Counted from the stretch's first letter, positions 17,439 to 27,354 are shown. The stretch: 64,000 bases of DNA from JAMXLO01 sp963819855 (GCA_963819855.1 CAWFYC010000027.1:1-64000), one strand, 5' to 3'. A program made the numbers and translations. Notes: generated from the letters alone by a model not told the origin.

Positions 17439-18537
17439 ATGCTCGCAGAGATCGAAGGTCCTCAGTTCCCCAATCGACAGGGTGCCGATCCGCTCACGAT
17501 CCAAGAGGTCATGGCCTACTATCACGTCCCCGGCCTCAGTATCGCCGTGATCCATGACTTTGCGATCCACTGCGTGAAGTCCTGGGGGGCGGCGGACGTG
17601 GAGACCGGTGCGCCCGCCACCAACGAAACGCTGTATCAGGCCGCGTCGATCAGCAAGCCGGTGGCCGCCATGGCGTCGCTCAAAGCCATCGAAGGCGGTC
17701 GAATTCGGCCTCGACCAGAACATCAACACAATCTTGACATCGTGGAGACTACCGGGCTCGCCGTTCGACGGTGGCCTGCCCGTGACGCCGCGAACACTCA
17801 TGAGCCATACCTCTGGTACCGGCGACGGCTTCGGGTTCCCTGGCTACGAGCCTGGGACACCGCTGCCGACGGTGCCGCAGATACTCGATGGTCTGGCGCC
17901 TTCCAATGTCGGCCCGGTGCGATTGATTCGACCGCCCCTCACCGCCTCCCATTATTCGGGCGGAGGCACCATGATCGAGCAACTCGCACTCACCGATGCG
18001 GTGGGAATGCCGTTTACGGACATCGTGCGTGATTGGGTCCTCGACCCCATCGGCATGACCAACAGCACCTTCGAATGCCCGCTGCCGGTGGATCGCGAAC
18101 GGCTGGCGGCACGAGCCCATGACAACTCCGGAAGAGGCATGGGCGCGCGCTGGCATGTGTATCCTGAACAGGCTGCGGCCGGGCTATGGACCACTCCGAC
18201 CGACCTCGCAAAGTTCCTTATAGAGGTGCAAAAGACGCTCGCCGGGCGATCGACGACAGTGCTCACCCGGGCCACGATGCAGGAAATGGTGACGCCGGTT
18301 GGTGTCGGCTCGTACGCCGTCGGCTTCTCCATCGCGCGAAAGGGTGAAGGCTGGTACTTCGAACACGGCGGCGAAAATTGGGGATTTCGCTGCCGGGCAA
18401 CGGCACATCGCGCCAAGGGCTATGGCGCTGTCGTCATGACCAACGGCGGCTATGGCTCGCCGTTGCTCCAGGAAGTTTTCGACAGGGTCGCACGCGCTTA
18501 TGGCTGGGACATGCTCGACAAGCCGCCTTTGCGTTAG
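17439..18537 (+). pseudogene. Class C beta-lactamase-like serine hydrolase, one frameshift
   Basis: The first frame (17439) reads YYHVPGLSIAVIHDFAI and QAASISKPVAAMASLKAIEG, containing the SxxK nucleophile motif (SISK). Near 17695 the sense moves to the other frame: AVEFGLDQNINTILTSWRLP, LMSHTSGTGDG, HYSGGGTMIEQLAL (YxG motif) and FEHGGENWGF near the end, stopping at 18535-18537. Restoring one base gives an intact hydrolase of about 365 residues. The family includes D-alanyl-D-alanine carboxypeptidase-like enzymes and esterases. The rest is undamaged, so either the break is recent or the sequence has an error. There is no signal peptide. Confidence 0.8.
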
Positions 18538-18560
18538 CTGCGCCTGGTTCCGCCCGCAGG

Positions 18561-19499
18561 ATGCAGACCGTGCCGAAGTCGCTGTGGAATTCCGCCTGGC
18601 CGCTTCTCGTCCTGGCCAACCTGTTCTGGGCCGGCAACATCGTGCTCGGCCGTGGTCTGGCCGGCGTGGTGCCGCCGATCGCGCTGGCATACTGGCGCTG
18701 GACCGGCGCATTCCTGGTCGCCGTCGGCTTCGCCTGGCCCTATCTGAAGCGAGACGCGTCCGCCCTGCTCCGCCGCTGGCGCATGATGCTGCTGCTCTCG
18801 GCCACCGGCATCGCGACCTACAACACGATGTCGTACATCGGCCTCACCGGCACCACCGCGCTCAACGTGCTGCTGCTGCAATCGGCCGGACCGCTGATCA
18901 TCATCGTCTGGGCATTCGCGCTGTTCGGCGAGCGGCCGACCTTATGGCAATTTGCGGGCGTCGTATTGTCGCTGATCGGTGTCGCGATCATCGCGGCACA
19001 CGGGTCGCTCGAGCGCCTGCTGCATCTCTCGCTCAACCGCGGCGACGTCTGGATCCTGGCGGCGATGGTGATCTACGGCAGCTACGCCGCGATGTTCCGC
19101 GTGCGTCCCGCCGTGCATCCGCTGAGCTTCCTGGTCGCCACCATGGGGATCGGCTCGATGATGATCCTGCCGTTCTACCTGTGGGAGATCGCGCAGGGCG
19201 GCCGCATCGAGGGCGGTCTACCAGCCTGGTTGGCCATGGCATACATCGCGGTGTTCCCGTCATTCATCGCCTATCTGTGCTTCAACCGCGGGATCGAACT
19301 GATCGGAGCGACGCGCGCGGGCCAGTCCTGGCACCTGATGCCGGTGTTCGGCAGCATCCTCGCGGTGTTGTTCCTAGGCGAAACGTTCTACCTCTATCAT
19401 GCGATCGGCATTGCACTGATCGCGGCGGGAATTGTGCTGGCTTCGGTCAGGACCGCCGCACGGCAGCGGGGTGAGGCGGCTGAGGTGCAACGACGATGA
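18561..19499 (+). CDS. EamA/DMT family transporter
   Basis: This 312-residue inner-membrane protein has about ten transmembrane helices in two EamA halves: WPLLVLANLFWAGNIVLGRG, IALAYWRWTGAFLVAVGFAW, LNVLLLQSAGPLIIIVWAFA, and in the second half AYIAVFPSFIAYLCFNRGIE and VFGSILAVLFLGETFYLYHA. The family exports metabolites or amino acids. ATG 18561 was chosen because the upstream frame overlaps the serine hydrolase without meaning. It ends 2 bp before the convergent antiporter gene. Confidence 0.92.
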   Translation: MQTVPKSLWNSAWPLLVLANLFWAGNIVLGRGLAGVVPPIALAYWRWTGAFLVAVGFAWPYLKRDASALLRRWRMMLLLSATGIATYNTMSYIGLTGTTALNVLLLQSAGPLIIIVWAFALFGERPTLWQFAGVVLSLIGVAIIAAHGSLERLLHLSLNRGDVWILAAMVIYGSYAAMFRVRPAVHPLSFLVATMGIGSMMILPFYLWEIAQGGRIEGGLPAWLAMAYIAVFPSFIAYLCFNRGIELIGATRAGQSWHLMPVFGSILAVLFLGETFYLYHAIGIALIAAGIVLASVRTAARQRGEAAEVQRR

Positions 19500-19501
19500 T
19501 G

Positions 19502-21277
19502 CTATCGAGACTTGTCGGCAACCGCCTCCGGCCGGTCCGCCTCGAACAGGCTGGCCAGTTCATCGGCGGCCTGCTGCTGGCTTTGGATGACCTGCTGTTC
19601 GTCGCGATAGATCGCGTGCGTCTCCAGCAGGTTCTTCTCGTCGCGGTCGCGAAACAACGCCACGGCGCGCTCGGCCGCCGCCTCGTCGACGCCGAGAATG
19701 GTCAGCGCCTGCCTCGCAAGTTGCAGGCTGGAGTAGAAGGTCTCGCGCACCAGTCCATCAACGTCGCGGTCCAATAGCAGATGCGCGTACCAACGGTTGC
19801 GCGCGCGCGCCAGGATGGCGAGGTTAGGAAAGTTGCGCTTCACCATCTCGACCGTGCTCAGCACGTCCGGGGGGTTGTCCAGTGTCACGACCAGCAGCTT
19901 GGCTTGCTCCGCACCCGCCGCGCGCAGAACGTCTGGCCGCGTGGGATCGCCGAAATACACCTTGGTGCCGAAGCGTCGCACCACCTCCACCTGGCCGGGA
20001 TTACGCTCCAGCGCGGTGAACTCGATGCTGTGCATACGCAGCACGCGGCCGATGATCTGACCGAAGCGCCCGAACCCGGCGATGATCACCGGCGTCGGGG
20101 CGGCATCGATCGTGTCGTACTCTGGCGGTGGCGCGCGCCGCAGCCGCGCCAGGATCGCTTCGGCGCCGGCAAACAGGATCGGCGTTGCGACCATCGAGGC
20201 GGCACTGACCAGCGTGGCGAATGCTGCATTGCCCGCATCCAGTGCGCCGGCGGCGACGGCCGCACCGAACAGCACGAAGCTGAATTCGCTTGCCTGCGGC
20301 AAGGCGAGGCTGAAGCGCACCGCATTTGGCGTGTTCTCTCCGGCGATGCGTGCCAGCCCGAACGCGATCGCGGCCTTGGCCACCAGCAGTGCCGCCGTGG
20401 CGCCGGCCAGCAGCACCGGCTGCACGCGCGCCAGCGACAGATCGGCCGACATACCGACGGAGATGAAGAAGAATCCGAGCAGCAGGCCCTCGAACGGCTC
20501 GGTATCCGCTTGCAGTTCGTGGCGGTATTCGGATTCCGACAGCAACACGCCGGCCATGAAGGCGCCGAGTGACGGCGACAGGCCGGCGACGGTGGCGATC
20601 AGCGCGGTGCCGGCGACGATCAGCAGCGCCATCGTGGTGAACACCTCGGGCGTCTTCGCGCCGCCGATGACGCGGAACAGTGGCCGCAACAGGAAGCGGC
20701 CGCCGATCAGGATGACGGCGATCGCCACCGCCGCGCGCGCCACGTCGAACCAGGGCACATGGTCCGGCACGCTCTTGCTGGCGAGCAACGGCACCAGCGC
20801 GACCAGCGGGATGAACGCGAGATCCTGGAACAGCAGCACCGCGAAGGCGTCGCGGCCGGCCCTGGTGGTCAGCAGGTCGCGTTCCGCCAGCATCGGCAGC
20901 ACGATCGCGGTGGAGGACATCGCCAGTCCGGCACCCAAGACGATCGCCCCCTGCCAGGCGACACCGGCCGCATAGGCAAGCGCCGCGAGCGCGGCAGCAC
21001 TGATCGCCACCTGCGCGGTGCCCAGGCCGAACACGGCGCGCCGCATCACCCACAGGCGCTGCGGGCGAACCTCCAGGCCGATCAGGAACAGCAGCATCAC
21101 CACGCCGAGGCTGGCGATCGAGGCGATCGCATCGAAGTCGGTGATCAGCCCAAGCCCCGCCGGACCGATCGCGATACCGGCGAGCAGATAGCCGAGTACG
21201 CTGCCGAAACCGGCGCGGCGCGTCAGCGGCACCGCGATGGTGGCCGCGGCAAGCAGAACGACGAGGGTGTTCAGCAT
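19502..21277 (-). CDS. CPA2 cation:proton antiporter (KefB/KefC type)
   Basis: This 591-residue protein has about twelve N-terminal transmembrane helices (LGYLLAGIAIGPAGLGLITD, LGVVMLLFLIGLEVRPQRLW, VLLFQDLAFIPLVALVPLL) and a cytoplasmic TrkA-N domain (VIIAGFGRFGQIIGRVLRMH, VYFGDPTRPDVLRAAG). This is the KefB/KefC layout, which exchanges K+ or Na+ for H+; Kef systems are gated by glutathione adducts in enterobacteria. It is the last gene of a minus-strand run starting at tauD (23619), 12 bp after the HAD gene. Confidence 0.93.
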   Translation of the reverse strand: MLNTLVVLLAAATIAVPLTRRAGFGSVLGYLLAGIAIGPAGLGLITDFDAIASIASLGVVMLLFLIGLEVRPQRLWVMRRAVFGLGTAQVAISAAALAALAYAAGVAWQGAIVLGAGLAMSSTAIVLPMLAERDLLTTRAGRDAFAVLLFQDLAFIPLVALVPLLASKSVPDHVPWFDVARAAVAIAVILIGGRFLLRPLFRVIGGAKTPEVFTTMALLIVAGTALIATVAGLSPSLGAFMAGVLLSESEYRHELQADTEPFEGLLLGFFFISVGMSADLSLARVQPVLLAGATAALLVAKAAIAFGLARIAGENTPNAVRFSLALPQASEFSFVLFGAAVAAGALDAGNAAFATLVSAASMVATPILFAGAEAILARLRRAPPPEYDTIDAAPTPVIIAGFGRFGQIIGRVLRMHSIEFTALERNPGQVEVVRRFGTKVYFGDPTRPDVLRAAGAEQAKLLVVTLDNPPDVLSTVEMVKRNFPNLAILARARNRWYAHLLLDRDVDGLVRETFYSSLQLARQALTILGVDEAAAERAVALFRDRDEKNLLETHAIYRDEQQVIQSQQQAADELASLFEADRPEAVADKSR

Positions 21278-21289
21278 AAGGTGGCGAGG

Positions 21290-21934
21290 CTACAGCGATG
21301 CCAGTGCATCGGGGAGTCGTATGAGATCATCGAGACGCAGATCCGCCTGCGCGATGTCGGGGAGCTCGGCATGCATCCAGCCCCAGGGACCGCGACGCAG
21401 GAACACGGCGAGCATGCCGGCAGCCCGCGCCGGCAGCACGTCGTTGTCAAGCCGATCGCCGACATAGGCGACACGATGCGCGGGCTCGCCGGACGCCGCG
21501 ACGATCCTGGCGAAGAATTCCGCATCAGGCTTCGCGACCCCCCAGCCGGCAGAGCTGGCGATGATGTCGGCCGGCAGGCCGATGCGTGCGAGCGCCGCCT
21601 CGGACTCGATCGGCTGGTTGCCGGCGACCAGCACCTTGATGCCGCGTGCTCGCAGTTCGGCAAGGCAGGGGATCGCATCCGGATACAGGTCCTCGGCGAG
21701 CAGATCGTAACGCCAGCCCTGGGCGCGACGCAGTTTGAGCGCGGCGGCGAGGTCGAGATCGGGACGGAACAGATCGAACACGCGGCGGTGCGATTCGCCG
21801 CGCAGCATCGTCATCCCGAGCGTGGCAAACAGCGTCAGCCGCGGCACACCGAGGAAATCGGCCCAGCCTTCCCAGTGCCGGGTCTCGTCGATCAACGTTT
21901 CGCCAACATCGAAGCAGACGGCGCGGATGCGCAT
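21290..21934 (-). CDS. HAD family hydrolase
   Basis: This 214-residue protein has motif I AVCFDVGETLIDET (nucleophile and acid Asp/Glu region), motif II VLVAGNQ, and motif IV VAYVGDRLDNDVLPARAAGM. The variant DxGET instead of DxDGT makes the second acidic residue a Glu. That form is seen in phosphonatase- and dehalogenase-like members, so the substrate is open. It starts directly after the stop of the FAH gene, within an operon with FAH and TauD enzymes. Confidence 0.88.
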   Translation of the reverse strand: MRIRAVCFDVGETLIDETRHWEGWADFLGVPRLTLFATLGMTMLRGESHRRVFDLFRPDLDLAAALKLRRAQGWRYDLLAEDLYPDAIPCLAELRARGIKVLVAGNQPIESEAALARIGLPADIIASSAGWGVAKPDAEFFARIVAASGEPAHRVAYVGDRLDNDVLPARAAGMLAVFLRRGPWGWMHAELPDIAQADLRLDDLIRLPDALASL

Positions 21935-22717
21935 CTACGCTTCGCGCACGAACCGGTTGCGCAGCACGCCGAGGCCGGTGAGTTCCACCTCCACCGCATC
22001 GCCATGCTTGAGGTCGGGTGAGGTGCCGTCGGTGCCCATCCAAATCACGTCGCCGGGATACAGCGTCAGGTAGCGTGTCATCGCCTCGATATAGGTTGGA
22101 ATATCGAAGATCATGTCGTTGGTCTTGAACCGCAGACTGTCCTGCCCGTTGACCCGCACGATGGTCTGCATCGCGTCGATATCGACGTCGGTGTCGATCC
22201 ACGGCCCCATCGGCTTGAACGTGTCGGCATTCTTGCCGCGCCAGAAGGTGCGGTCGCCGCGCTGCCAGGTTCGCTCGCTCACGTCGTTGCCGATGGTGTA
22301 GCCGAATATGCACGACATCGCATCGGCCTTCGACAGGTGCTTCACCTGCTTGCCGATCACCACGACAAGTTCGCCCTCGTAGTTGATCTTCTCGGTGGCG
22401 TCGCGCGGGATCACCACGTCCTCGCCGTGCGCGATCAGTGCGTTGTTGGCGCGGTAGCCGATGTCGGCCTTCTCCGGGAACACCGGCTGCACGCCACGCT
22501 TTTCCGCCATCTCGCGGATATGTGCGGCGTAATTGATGCCGGCGGCGTAGAAGGTGCGCGGTATCACCGGCACCTCCAGCTTCACGTCGGCCAGTCTGTG
22601 CGTCTTGCCGGTGGCGCTGTGCGTGCCCCAGGGTTCGCCGCTGATCTCGCTTACGGTGTCACCGGTCAGCGAGCCGTAGGCGGTGCGGCCATCGGCCGTG
22701 TAGCGGATCCAGCGCAT
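21935..22717 (-). CDS. Fumarylacetoacetate hydrolase family protein
   Basis: This 260-residue enzyme has the FAH fold: FYAAGINYAAHIREMAEKRG, NYEGELVVVIGKQVKHL with metal ligand Glu residues, GYTIGNDVSERTWQRGD, and LYPGDVIWMGTDG. Members cleave or decarboxylate beta-diketo acids in aromatic or heterocycle breakdown using Mg2+. Its ATG overlaps the TGA of tauD (ATGA at 22717-22719), so translation is coupled. An upstream open stretch to 22867 lies inside tauD and is ignored. Confidence 0.92.
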   Translation of the reverse strand: MRWIRYTADGRTAYGSLTGDTVSEISGEPWGTHSATGKTHRLADVKLEVPVIPRTFYAAGINYAAHIREMAEKRGVQPVFPEKADIGYRANNALIAHGEDVVIPRDATEKINYEGELVVVIGKQVKHLSKADAMSCIFGYTIGNDVSERTWQRGDRTFWRGKNADTFKPMGPWIDTDVDIDAMQTIVRVNGQDSLRFKTNDMIFDIPTYIEAMTRYLTLYPGDVIWMGTDGTSPDLKHGDAVEVELTGLGVLRNRFVREA

Positions 22718-23619
22718 CAGGCGGCCTCCACCATCAGTTCGCGCACCGGGCGCAGGAAGTCGCGGTCGAACACCTTGGTCGCCATCACCTGGCAGCGGCG
22801 CATCAGCCGGATCTCGTCCGGGCCGTAGTCGGCGATCGCGCGATGGATGGTGCCGAGGTGATCCCACACCAGCAGGTCGTTCTCGGTCCAGGCGTGGGTG
22901 TAGCGGAAGCGCGGTTCGAGCTGGAACGCGAACAGGTATTCCAACATCGCGTCGCTTTCGCGTTCGGGCAGTTCGTTGATCCGCATCGTGTAGCCGGGAT
23001 TGCAGTACAGCACCTTGCGGCCGGTGATCGGATGGGTGAGGAACAGCGGATGCACCACGGGTGGACGACGGCGGCGCTGTTCTTCCGTCATCGGTGGCCG
23101 CGTCGACGCCTTGTCGCGGCGCATGTGCTCCCAGAACTTTTCGAAGTTGTGGGTCGCGGTCGCATCGGCGAGGCGCGTCGTGATCTCGGTCGGCAGCGCC
23201 TGATACACCGCGTGCATGTTGGCAAACTCCGTACCTCCAAGCGGCACGCCGTCGCGGCGCGGAATACGGATGCCGTACAGCACGTTCACGAAGCCCATCA
23301 CGTCGCGATACGACATGTCGGTGTGCCAGTCCTGGCCGGCATCGGGCGAACCGATATATTTGCCGTCCTGCTTCAGGTTCGACAGGACGCCGACATGCGC
23401 GGCGTCATCCGCGGCGGCGCTTGGACCCTGGATTTCGCCGAAGCGCTCGGAGAAACGGCGCAGATCGCCGATGTCGAGCCGCTGATCCGGGAAGCGCAGC
23501 ACGCCGTTCTGGCCCAGGGCGAGCAGGATCTGGGCGAATTGCCTGTCGTCGGCCTGTTTCACGTCGATGCCATGAATGGTCGCGCCGAGGACCGCGCCGG
23601 TCGGTTCGATGGTCAGCAT
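22717..23619 (-). CDS. TauD/TfdA family Fe(II)/2-oxoglutarate dioxygenase
   Basis: This 300-residue enzyme has the HxD motif in DWHTDMSYRDV, the distal His in LLVWDHLGTIHRAIADYG and the 2-oxoglutarate-binding Arg in DEIRLMRRCQV. N-terminal residues (LGATIHGIDVKQADD) match TauD/TfdA. Members hydroxylate sulfonates, phenoxyacids or carnitine precursors; the substrate here is unknown. As first gene of an operon with FAH and HAD enzymes it probably opens a small catabolic route. A palindromic repeat lies about 50 bp upstream. Confidence 0.92.
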   Translation of the reverse strand: MLTIEPTGAVLGATIHGIDVKQADDRQFAQILLALGQNGVLRFPDQRLDIGDLRRFSERFGEIQGPSAAADDAAHVGVLSNLKQDGKYIGSPDAGQDWHTDMSYRDVMGFVNVLYGIRIPRRDGVPLGGTEFANMHAVYQALPTEITTRLADATATHNFEKFWEHMRRDKASTRPPMTEEQRRRRPPVVHPLFLTHPITGRKVLYCNPGYTMRINELPERESDAMLEYLFAFQLEPRFRYTHAWTENDLLVWDHLGTIHRAIADYGPDEIRLMRRCQVMATKVFDRDFLRPVRELMVEAA

Positions 23620-23671
23620 GCATGGTTCTCCATGTTGCGTCTGATTGACCGCAGTCTAAGGTATTTTCGGT

Positions 23672-23786
23672 CTGACCGGAAATTCATGCGATCAACTGGC
23701 TCGATGGGTTTCGCTCCGCTCTACCCATCCTACGAGTTGCCGCACATGCGTTGCCGTAGGATGGGTAGAGCGGAGCGAAACCCATC
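23672..23786. repeat. Palindromic interspersed repeat, copy 2
   Basis: The core 23703-23786 is 84 bp, the same length as copy 1, with arms GATGGGTTTCGCTCCGCTCT and complement. The changed base in the left arm (C for G) is matched by a changed base in the right arm (GGAGCG), so pairing is kept. The flank CTGACCGGAAATTCATGCG matches copy 1. It lies between tauD and the binding-protein gene, touching the latter's stop. Confidence 0.87.
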
Positions 23787-23788
23787 AT

Positions 23789-25366
23789 CTACTTCGACAG
23801 CGACACGAATCGTGCCGACGTCAACTCACCACGGTCGGGATCGACGACGAAGCCCTTGCGCGCAGCCCAGTAGAGCTTCTGCCAGTAGATCGGCAGTATC
23901 CCCGCATCCTCCATCGCCACCCGCGTCGCATCGGCCAGCAGCTGGTTGCGTTTTGCTTCGTCGAATTCCGCTCCCGCCTGCTTCAACAATGCATCGAACG
24001 CCGGATTTGAGTAACGCGCGCAATTCAACGATCCGGTGCCGGCTTCCTTGTCGTAGGTCGCCAACACGCCGGACAGGCCGTTCAGCGAACTGCTCGCGAC
24101 GCTGCCGTAGCTGAACACGAACAGGCTGTATTTCCGCGCCGTGGCGCCCGGTGCATAGACGTTGTACGGCAGCACCTCGACGCCGTTCACCTTCAGTCCA
24201 CCGCGCGAGAACATCTGCCCGAGCGCCTGCGTAAGTTGCGAGTCATTGGGGAACCGGTTGTTGGACCCGTGCACGGTCAGGCCGAAACCGTTCGGATAAC
24301 CGGCCTCGGCCAGCAGTTGCTTCGCACCGTCCGGATCGAACGCCATCGGTAGCAGCGACGGCTCAAAGCCGCCCATGCCCTCAGGCACGATCTGTCCGGC
24401 GGCCTCGCCGGCGCCCGCCACCACGCGCTCGACGATCGCCTGGCGGTTGACCAGCTTCGATAGCGCCATCCGCACGCGGCGATCCTTCAGCGGGTTCGTC
24501 TTCAGCGGTACGCCGTCCTTGTCGGTGATGAACGGACTGTCGTCGCGCCCCTGATCCATCGCCAGATAGATCATCCGCGTCGAGGTGACCGAATACAGCG
24601 CCACGTCCTGGCGATTCTGGAACACCGAAATATCCGACGGCGGAATCTGCTCGATCACGTCCACCGCGCCGGACAGCAGCGCGGCACTGCGCGCGGCGGC
24701 GTTGGCGAGGAACTTCAGCGTCACCGTGTCAAATATCGCCTTGTCGCCCCAGTAGGCGTGGTTCGCCGCCACCACCACGCGATCGCCGGGCAGCGCCTGG
24801 CGGAAGCGATACGGACCGGTGCCGATCATCGCTCGCCCGGCGGAAAAATCCTCGGTGGTCACTGACGCACCGAGCTTCGCCGGCACGATGAAGATGCGCC
24901 CCACCATGTCCATCAGCAGCGGCGTCGGCTGATCGGTATGGATGTGCAGCGTGAGCGGATCGATCACTTCGGTCTGTTTCACCGGGCGCACGAAGCTGGC
25001 GAGCGGTCCCGGACTGTTCGGCACATCGCGCGCGCGCTTCAGTGAGAACGCGACGTCGTCGCCGGTGAACGGTGTGCCGTCATGGAACGTGACCCCGGGG
25101 CGCAGTTTGATCTCCCAGGTGAGCGGATCGAGTAGCTTCCATGACACCGCCAGGCTGGGATGGATGCGCAGCTTCGAATCGAATTCGATCATGCTCTCGA
25201 ACATGTTCTCGGCGGTGGCAACGTCGTTGCCGAGATCGGAGAACTGCGGGTCGAGCGAATTCTGTTCGGTGGCGCGCCCGATGGTCAGGTCGGCAGCCGA
25301 CGCCATCGTGGCGCCCAACAGAATGCCGGCGGCGAACGCCGCACTCAGTGCCTGGAACCGCCGCAT
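23789..25366 (-). CDS. Peptide/nickel-type ABC transporter substrate-binding protein
   Basis: This 525-residue SBP_bac_5 protein has a signal peptide (LSAAFAAGILLGATMASAAD) and family features LDPQFSDLGNDVATAENMFE, LRPGVTFHDGTPFTGDDVAF and MIGTGPYRFRQALPGDRVVV. It should bind oligopeptides or similar solutes in the periplasm. ATG 25366 was chosen at the signal peptide; the longer frame upstream is not meaningful. No permease or ATPase gene is next to it, so it is an orphan or its partners lie elsewhere. It diverges from the SDR gene, leaving a 63-bp promoter gap. Confidence 0.93.
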   Translation of the reverse strand: MRRFQALSAAFAAGILLGATMASAADLTIGRATEQNSLDPQFSDLGNDVATAENMFESMIEFDSKLRIHPSLAVSWKLLDPLTWEIKLRPGVTFHDGTPFTGDDVAFSLKRARDVPNSPGPLASFVRPVKQTEVIDPLTLHIHTDQPTPLLMDMVGRIFIVPAKLGASVTTEDFSAGRAMIGTGPYRFRQALPGDRVVVAANHAYWGDKAIFDTVTLKFLANAAARSAALLSGAVDVIEQIPPSDISVFQNRQDVALYSVTSTRMIYLAMDQGRDDSPFITDKDGVPLKTNPLKDRRVRMALSKLVNRQAIVERVVAGAGEAAGQIVPEGMGGFEPSLLPMAFDPDGAKQLLAEAGYPNGFGLTVHGSNNRFPNDSQLTQALGQMFSRGGLKVNGVEVLPYNVYAPGATARKYSLFVFSYGSVASSSLNGLSGVLATYDKEAGTGSLNCARYSNPAFDALLKQAGAEFDEAKRNQLLADATRVAMEDAGILPIYWQKLYWAARKGFVVDPDRGELTSARFVSLSK

Positions 25367-25429
25367 TGTCCGCGCCTCGCCGATGTGTTGCTGTTGCCGC
25401 AAGTGCGATAGTGCGCAAGGGAGGATGCC

Positions 25430-26122
25430 ATGGCAAAGGTCGCAGTGGTCACCGGCAGCAACGGCCTGATCGGCCAGGCAACCTGCCGTCGCCTCGCGCA
25501 GTCGGGGCATATCGCCGTCGGCATCGACGTCGGCGCGGAGGGCGCCGGCAACTGGCCGCACTATCAGTGCGACCTGACCGATCTCGCCCGCATGGACGCC
25601 ACGCTGGCCGCGATCGAGCGCGACCACGGGCTGATCCGCGTGCTGTTCAACAACGCGGGCATCTATCATCCCGAGCACGATTTCCTCGACGTGCCGCCGG
25701 ACCAGTTCGACGGCACCATGGCGGTGAATGTGCGGGTGCCGTTCTTCGCCTCCCAATGGGTAGCGAAGCGGCTGATCGCCGCCGGGCAGACCGGCGCGAT
25801 CGTCAATACCGCATCATCGGCAGGCCAGCGCGGCAGCACCGTGGTGGAGTACGGTGCCTCCAAGGCGGCGGTGATCAACCTGACCAAGAGTCTCGGGACG
25901 CGGCTGGGCCAGCACGGCATCCGCGTCAACGCGATCGCTCCGGGGCTGATCAACACGGCGATGGGCGCGCGCACGCCGCCGGTCGCGAAGGAGCGTGCCA
26001 AGGCCAGCGCACTGCGACGCGCGGGCGAGCCGGACGAGATCGCCACGGTGGTGGATTTCCTGGCGAGCGATGCTGCCTCGTTCATCACCTGCGCGACCAT
26101 CGACGTGAACGGTGGGGCGTAG
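25430..26122 (+). CDS. SDR family oxidoreductase
   Basis: This 230-residue classical short-chain dehydrogenase has the cofactor motif VVTGSNGLIGQAT, NNAG in VLFNNAGIYHPEHD, catalytic Ser in VNTASSAGQRG, and YxxxK in VVEYGASKAAVINL. Asp after the glycine motif (VGIDVG) suggests NAD rather than NADP. The C-terminal DVNGG ending is typical. The substrate is unknown; it diverges from the peptide-binding gene and converges on the broken aminotransferase. ATG 25430 follows GGGAGGATGCC. Confidence 0.92.
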   Translation: MAKVAVVTGSNGLIGQATCRRLAQSGHIAVGIDVGAEGAGNWPHYQCDLTDLARMDATLAAIERDHGLIRVLFNNAGIYHPEHDFLDVPPDQFDGTMAVNVRVPFFASQWVAKRLIAAGQTGAIVNTASSAGQRGSTVVEYGASKAAVINLTKSLGTRLGQHGIRVNAIAPGLINTAMGARTPPVAKERAKASALRRAGEPDEIATVVDFLASDAASFITCATIDVNGGA

Positions 26123-26135
26123 CCGCGCAGGGCTG

Positions 26136-27297
26136 TTACGATGGAGCTGACGCCAGCAGCCCGTCGCGCAACCGGCCCATGGCGCGTTCGATCCGCTCCG
26201 CCGATTGGGCGAAGCAGATCCGCAGAAAGCCCTCGCCGGCCTCGCCGAACGCCACGCCTGGCGCGACTGCGACGCGGTGCTCGTTCACCAGCCGCTTCGC
26301 CAGCGCGAGGCTGTCGGTCAGCCCTTCCACGCCGATGAACGCGTAGAACGCGCCGTCAGGTGCAGCATGCCGCACGCCGTTGAGGCCGGACAGCGCCTCG
26401 CCGGTCAGTGTCCTGCCGGTGGCGCAGTGAGCGCGGAAGCGTTCCACCGTGTCGGTATCGTGCACCGCGGCGAGGCCGGCATGCTGGATGAACGGTGCCA
26501 CGCCGGAGTGCGTCACCTCGACCAGCTCGGTGACCGCATCGCGCGTGCCCTCGGGCACCACCAGCCAGCCGAGACGCCAGCCGGTCATCACCCAGGTCTT
26601 GGAGAAACTGTTGCAGACGATCACCCGGTCGTCCGCGTCCGCGACATCCAGCAGCGAAGGCGCGGCCGGAGCGCCGTCGTAGACCAGGCGCGAGTAGACC
26701 TCATCGGCGATCAGCCACACGCCGCGGCGGCGCGCGATGTCCAGGATGATGGCCAGTTCGTCGCGCGTCGCGGTCCAGCCGGTTGGATTGTTAGGGCTGT
26801 TGAGGATGAAGGCGCGCGCGCCTTCCAGTATCGAGTCCAGCCGATCGAAGTCCATGCGAAATCCGCCCTCGGGCAGCGCGGTCAGCGCGCAGTTCGTCCA
26901 CCTGCGCGCCGCGCAGCCGTGCCGCGTTGCCGACGTTCGGCCAGGATGGGCTGTGCAGCACCACGCGGTCGCCAGCGCGAACCGTCGCCGCCAGGGCCAC
27001 GGAAACCGCGGTCATGCCGGAGGCGGTGATCTGAATCCGCTCCTCGGCCACCGGCCGGGCGTGCAGCCCGGTGAGATAGTCGGCCAGGGCGGAACGCAGT
27101 TCCGGCAGGCCGCGCACGTCGGGATAGCGGGTGGCGCCGGCATCGAGCGCTGCCACCGCGGCAGCGTGCGCGGACGCAGGGCTCGGCTGGTCAGACTCGC
27201 CGAAGCAAAGCAGGTCGATGTCGGGCGCGGCAAACGCGACGCGGGCGATTTCGAGGATGCGGGAGCCGGGAATGCGGATGATGTCCATCCGCACCAT
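26136..27297 (-). pseudogene. PLP-dependent aminotransferase (class I/II), one frameshift
   Basis: The N-terminal part (from ATG 27297 or 27288) reads LLCFGESDQPSPASAHAAAV, ATRYPDVRGLPELRSALADY and ASGMTAVSVALAATVRAGDR. Near 26888 the sense moves frame and continues ALTALPEGGFRMDFDRLDSI, LNSPNNPTGW, WLIADEVYSRLVYDG, then NSFSKTWVMTGWRLGWLV, where the Lys binds PLP. Restoring one base gives a full enzyme of about 387 residues of the aspartate-aminotransferase family. As written the first frame ends before the PLP Lys, so no active product is made. This could also be a sequence error. Confidence 0.82.
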
Positions 27298-27354
27298 CTG
27301 GTCCTGCCGCCGCTCGCGCCCAACCCCCACGCGCTACGCGAATGGGCAGTCGCG

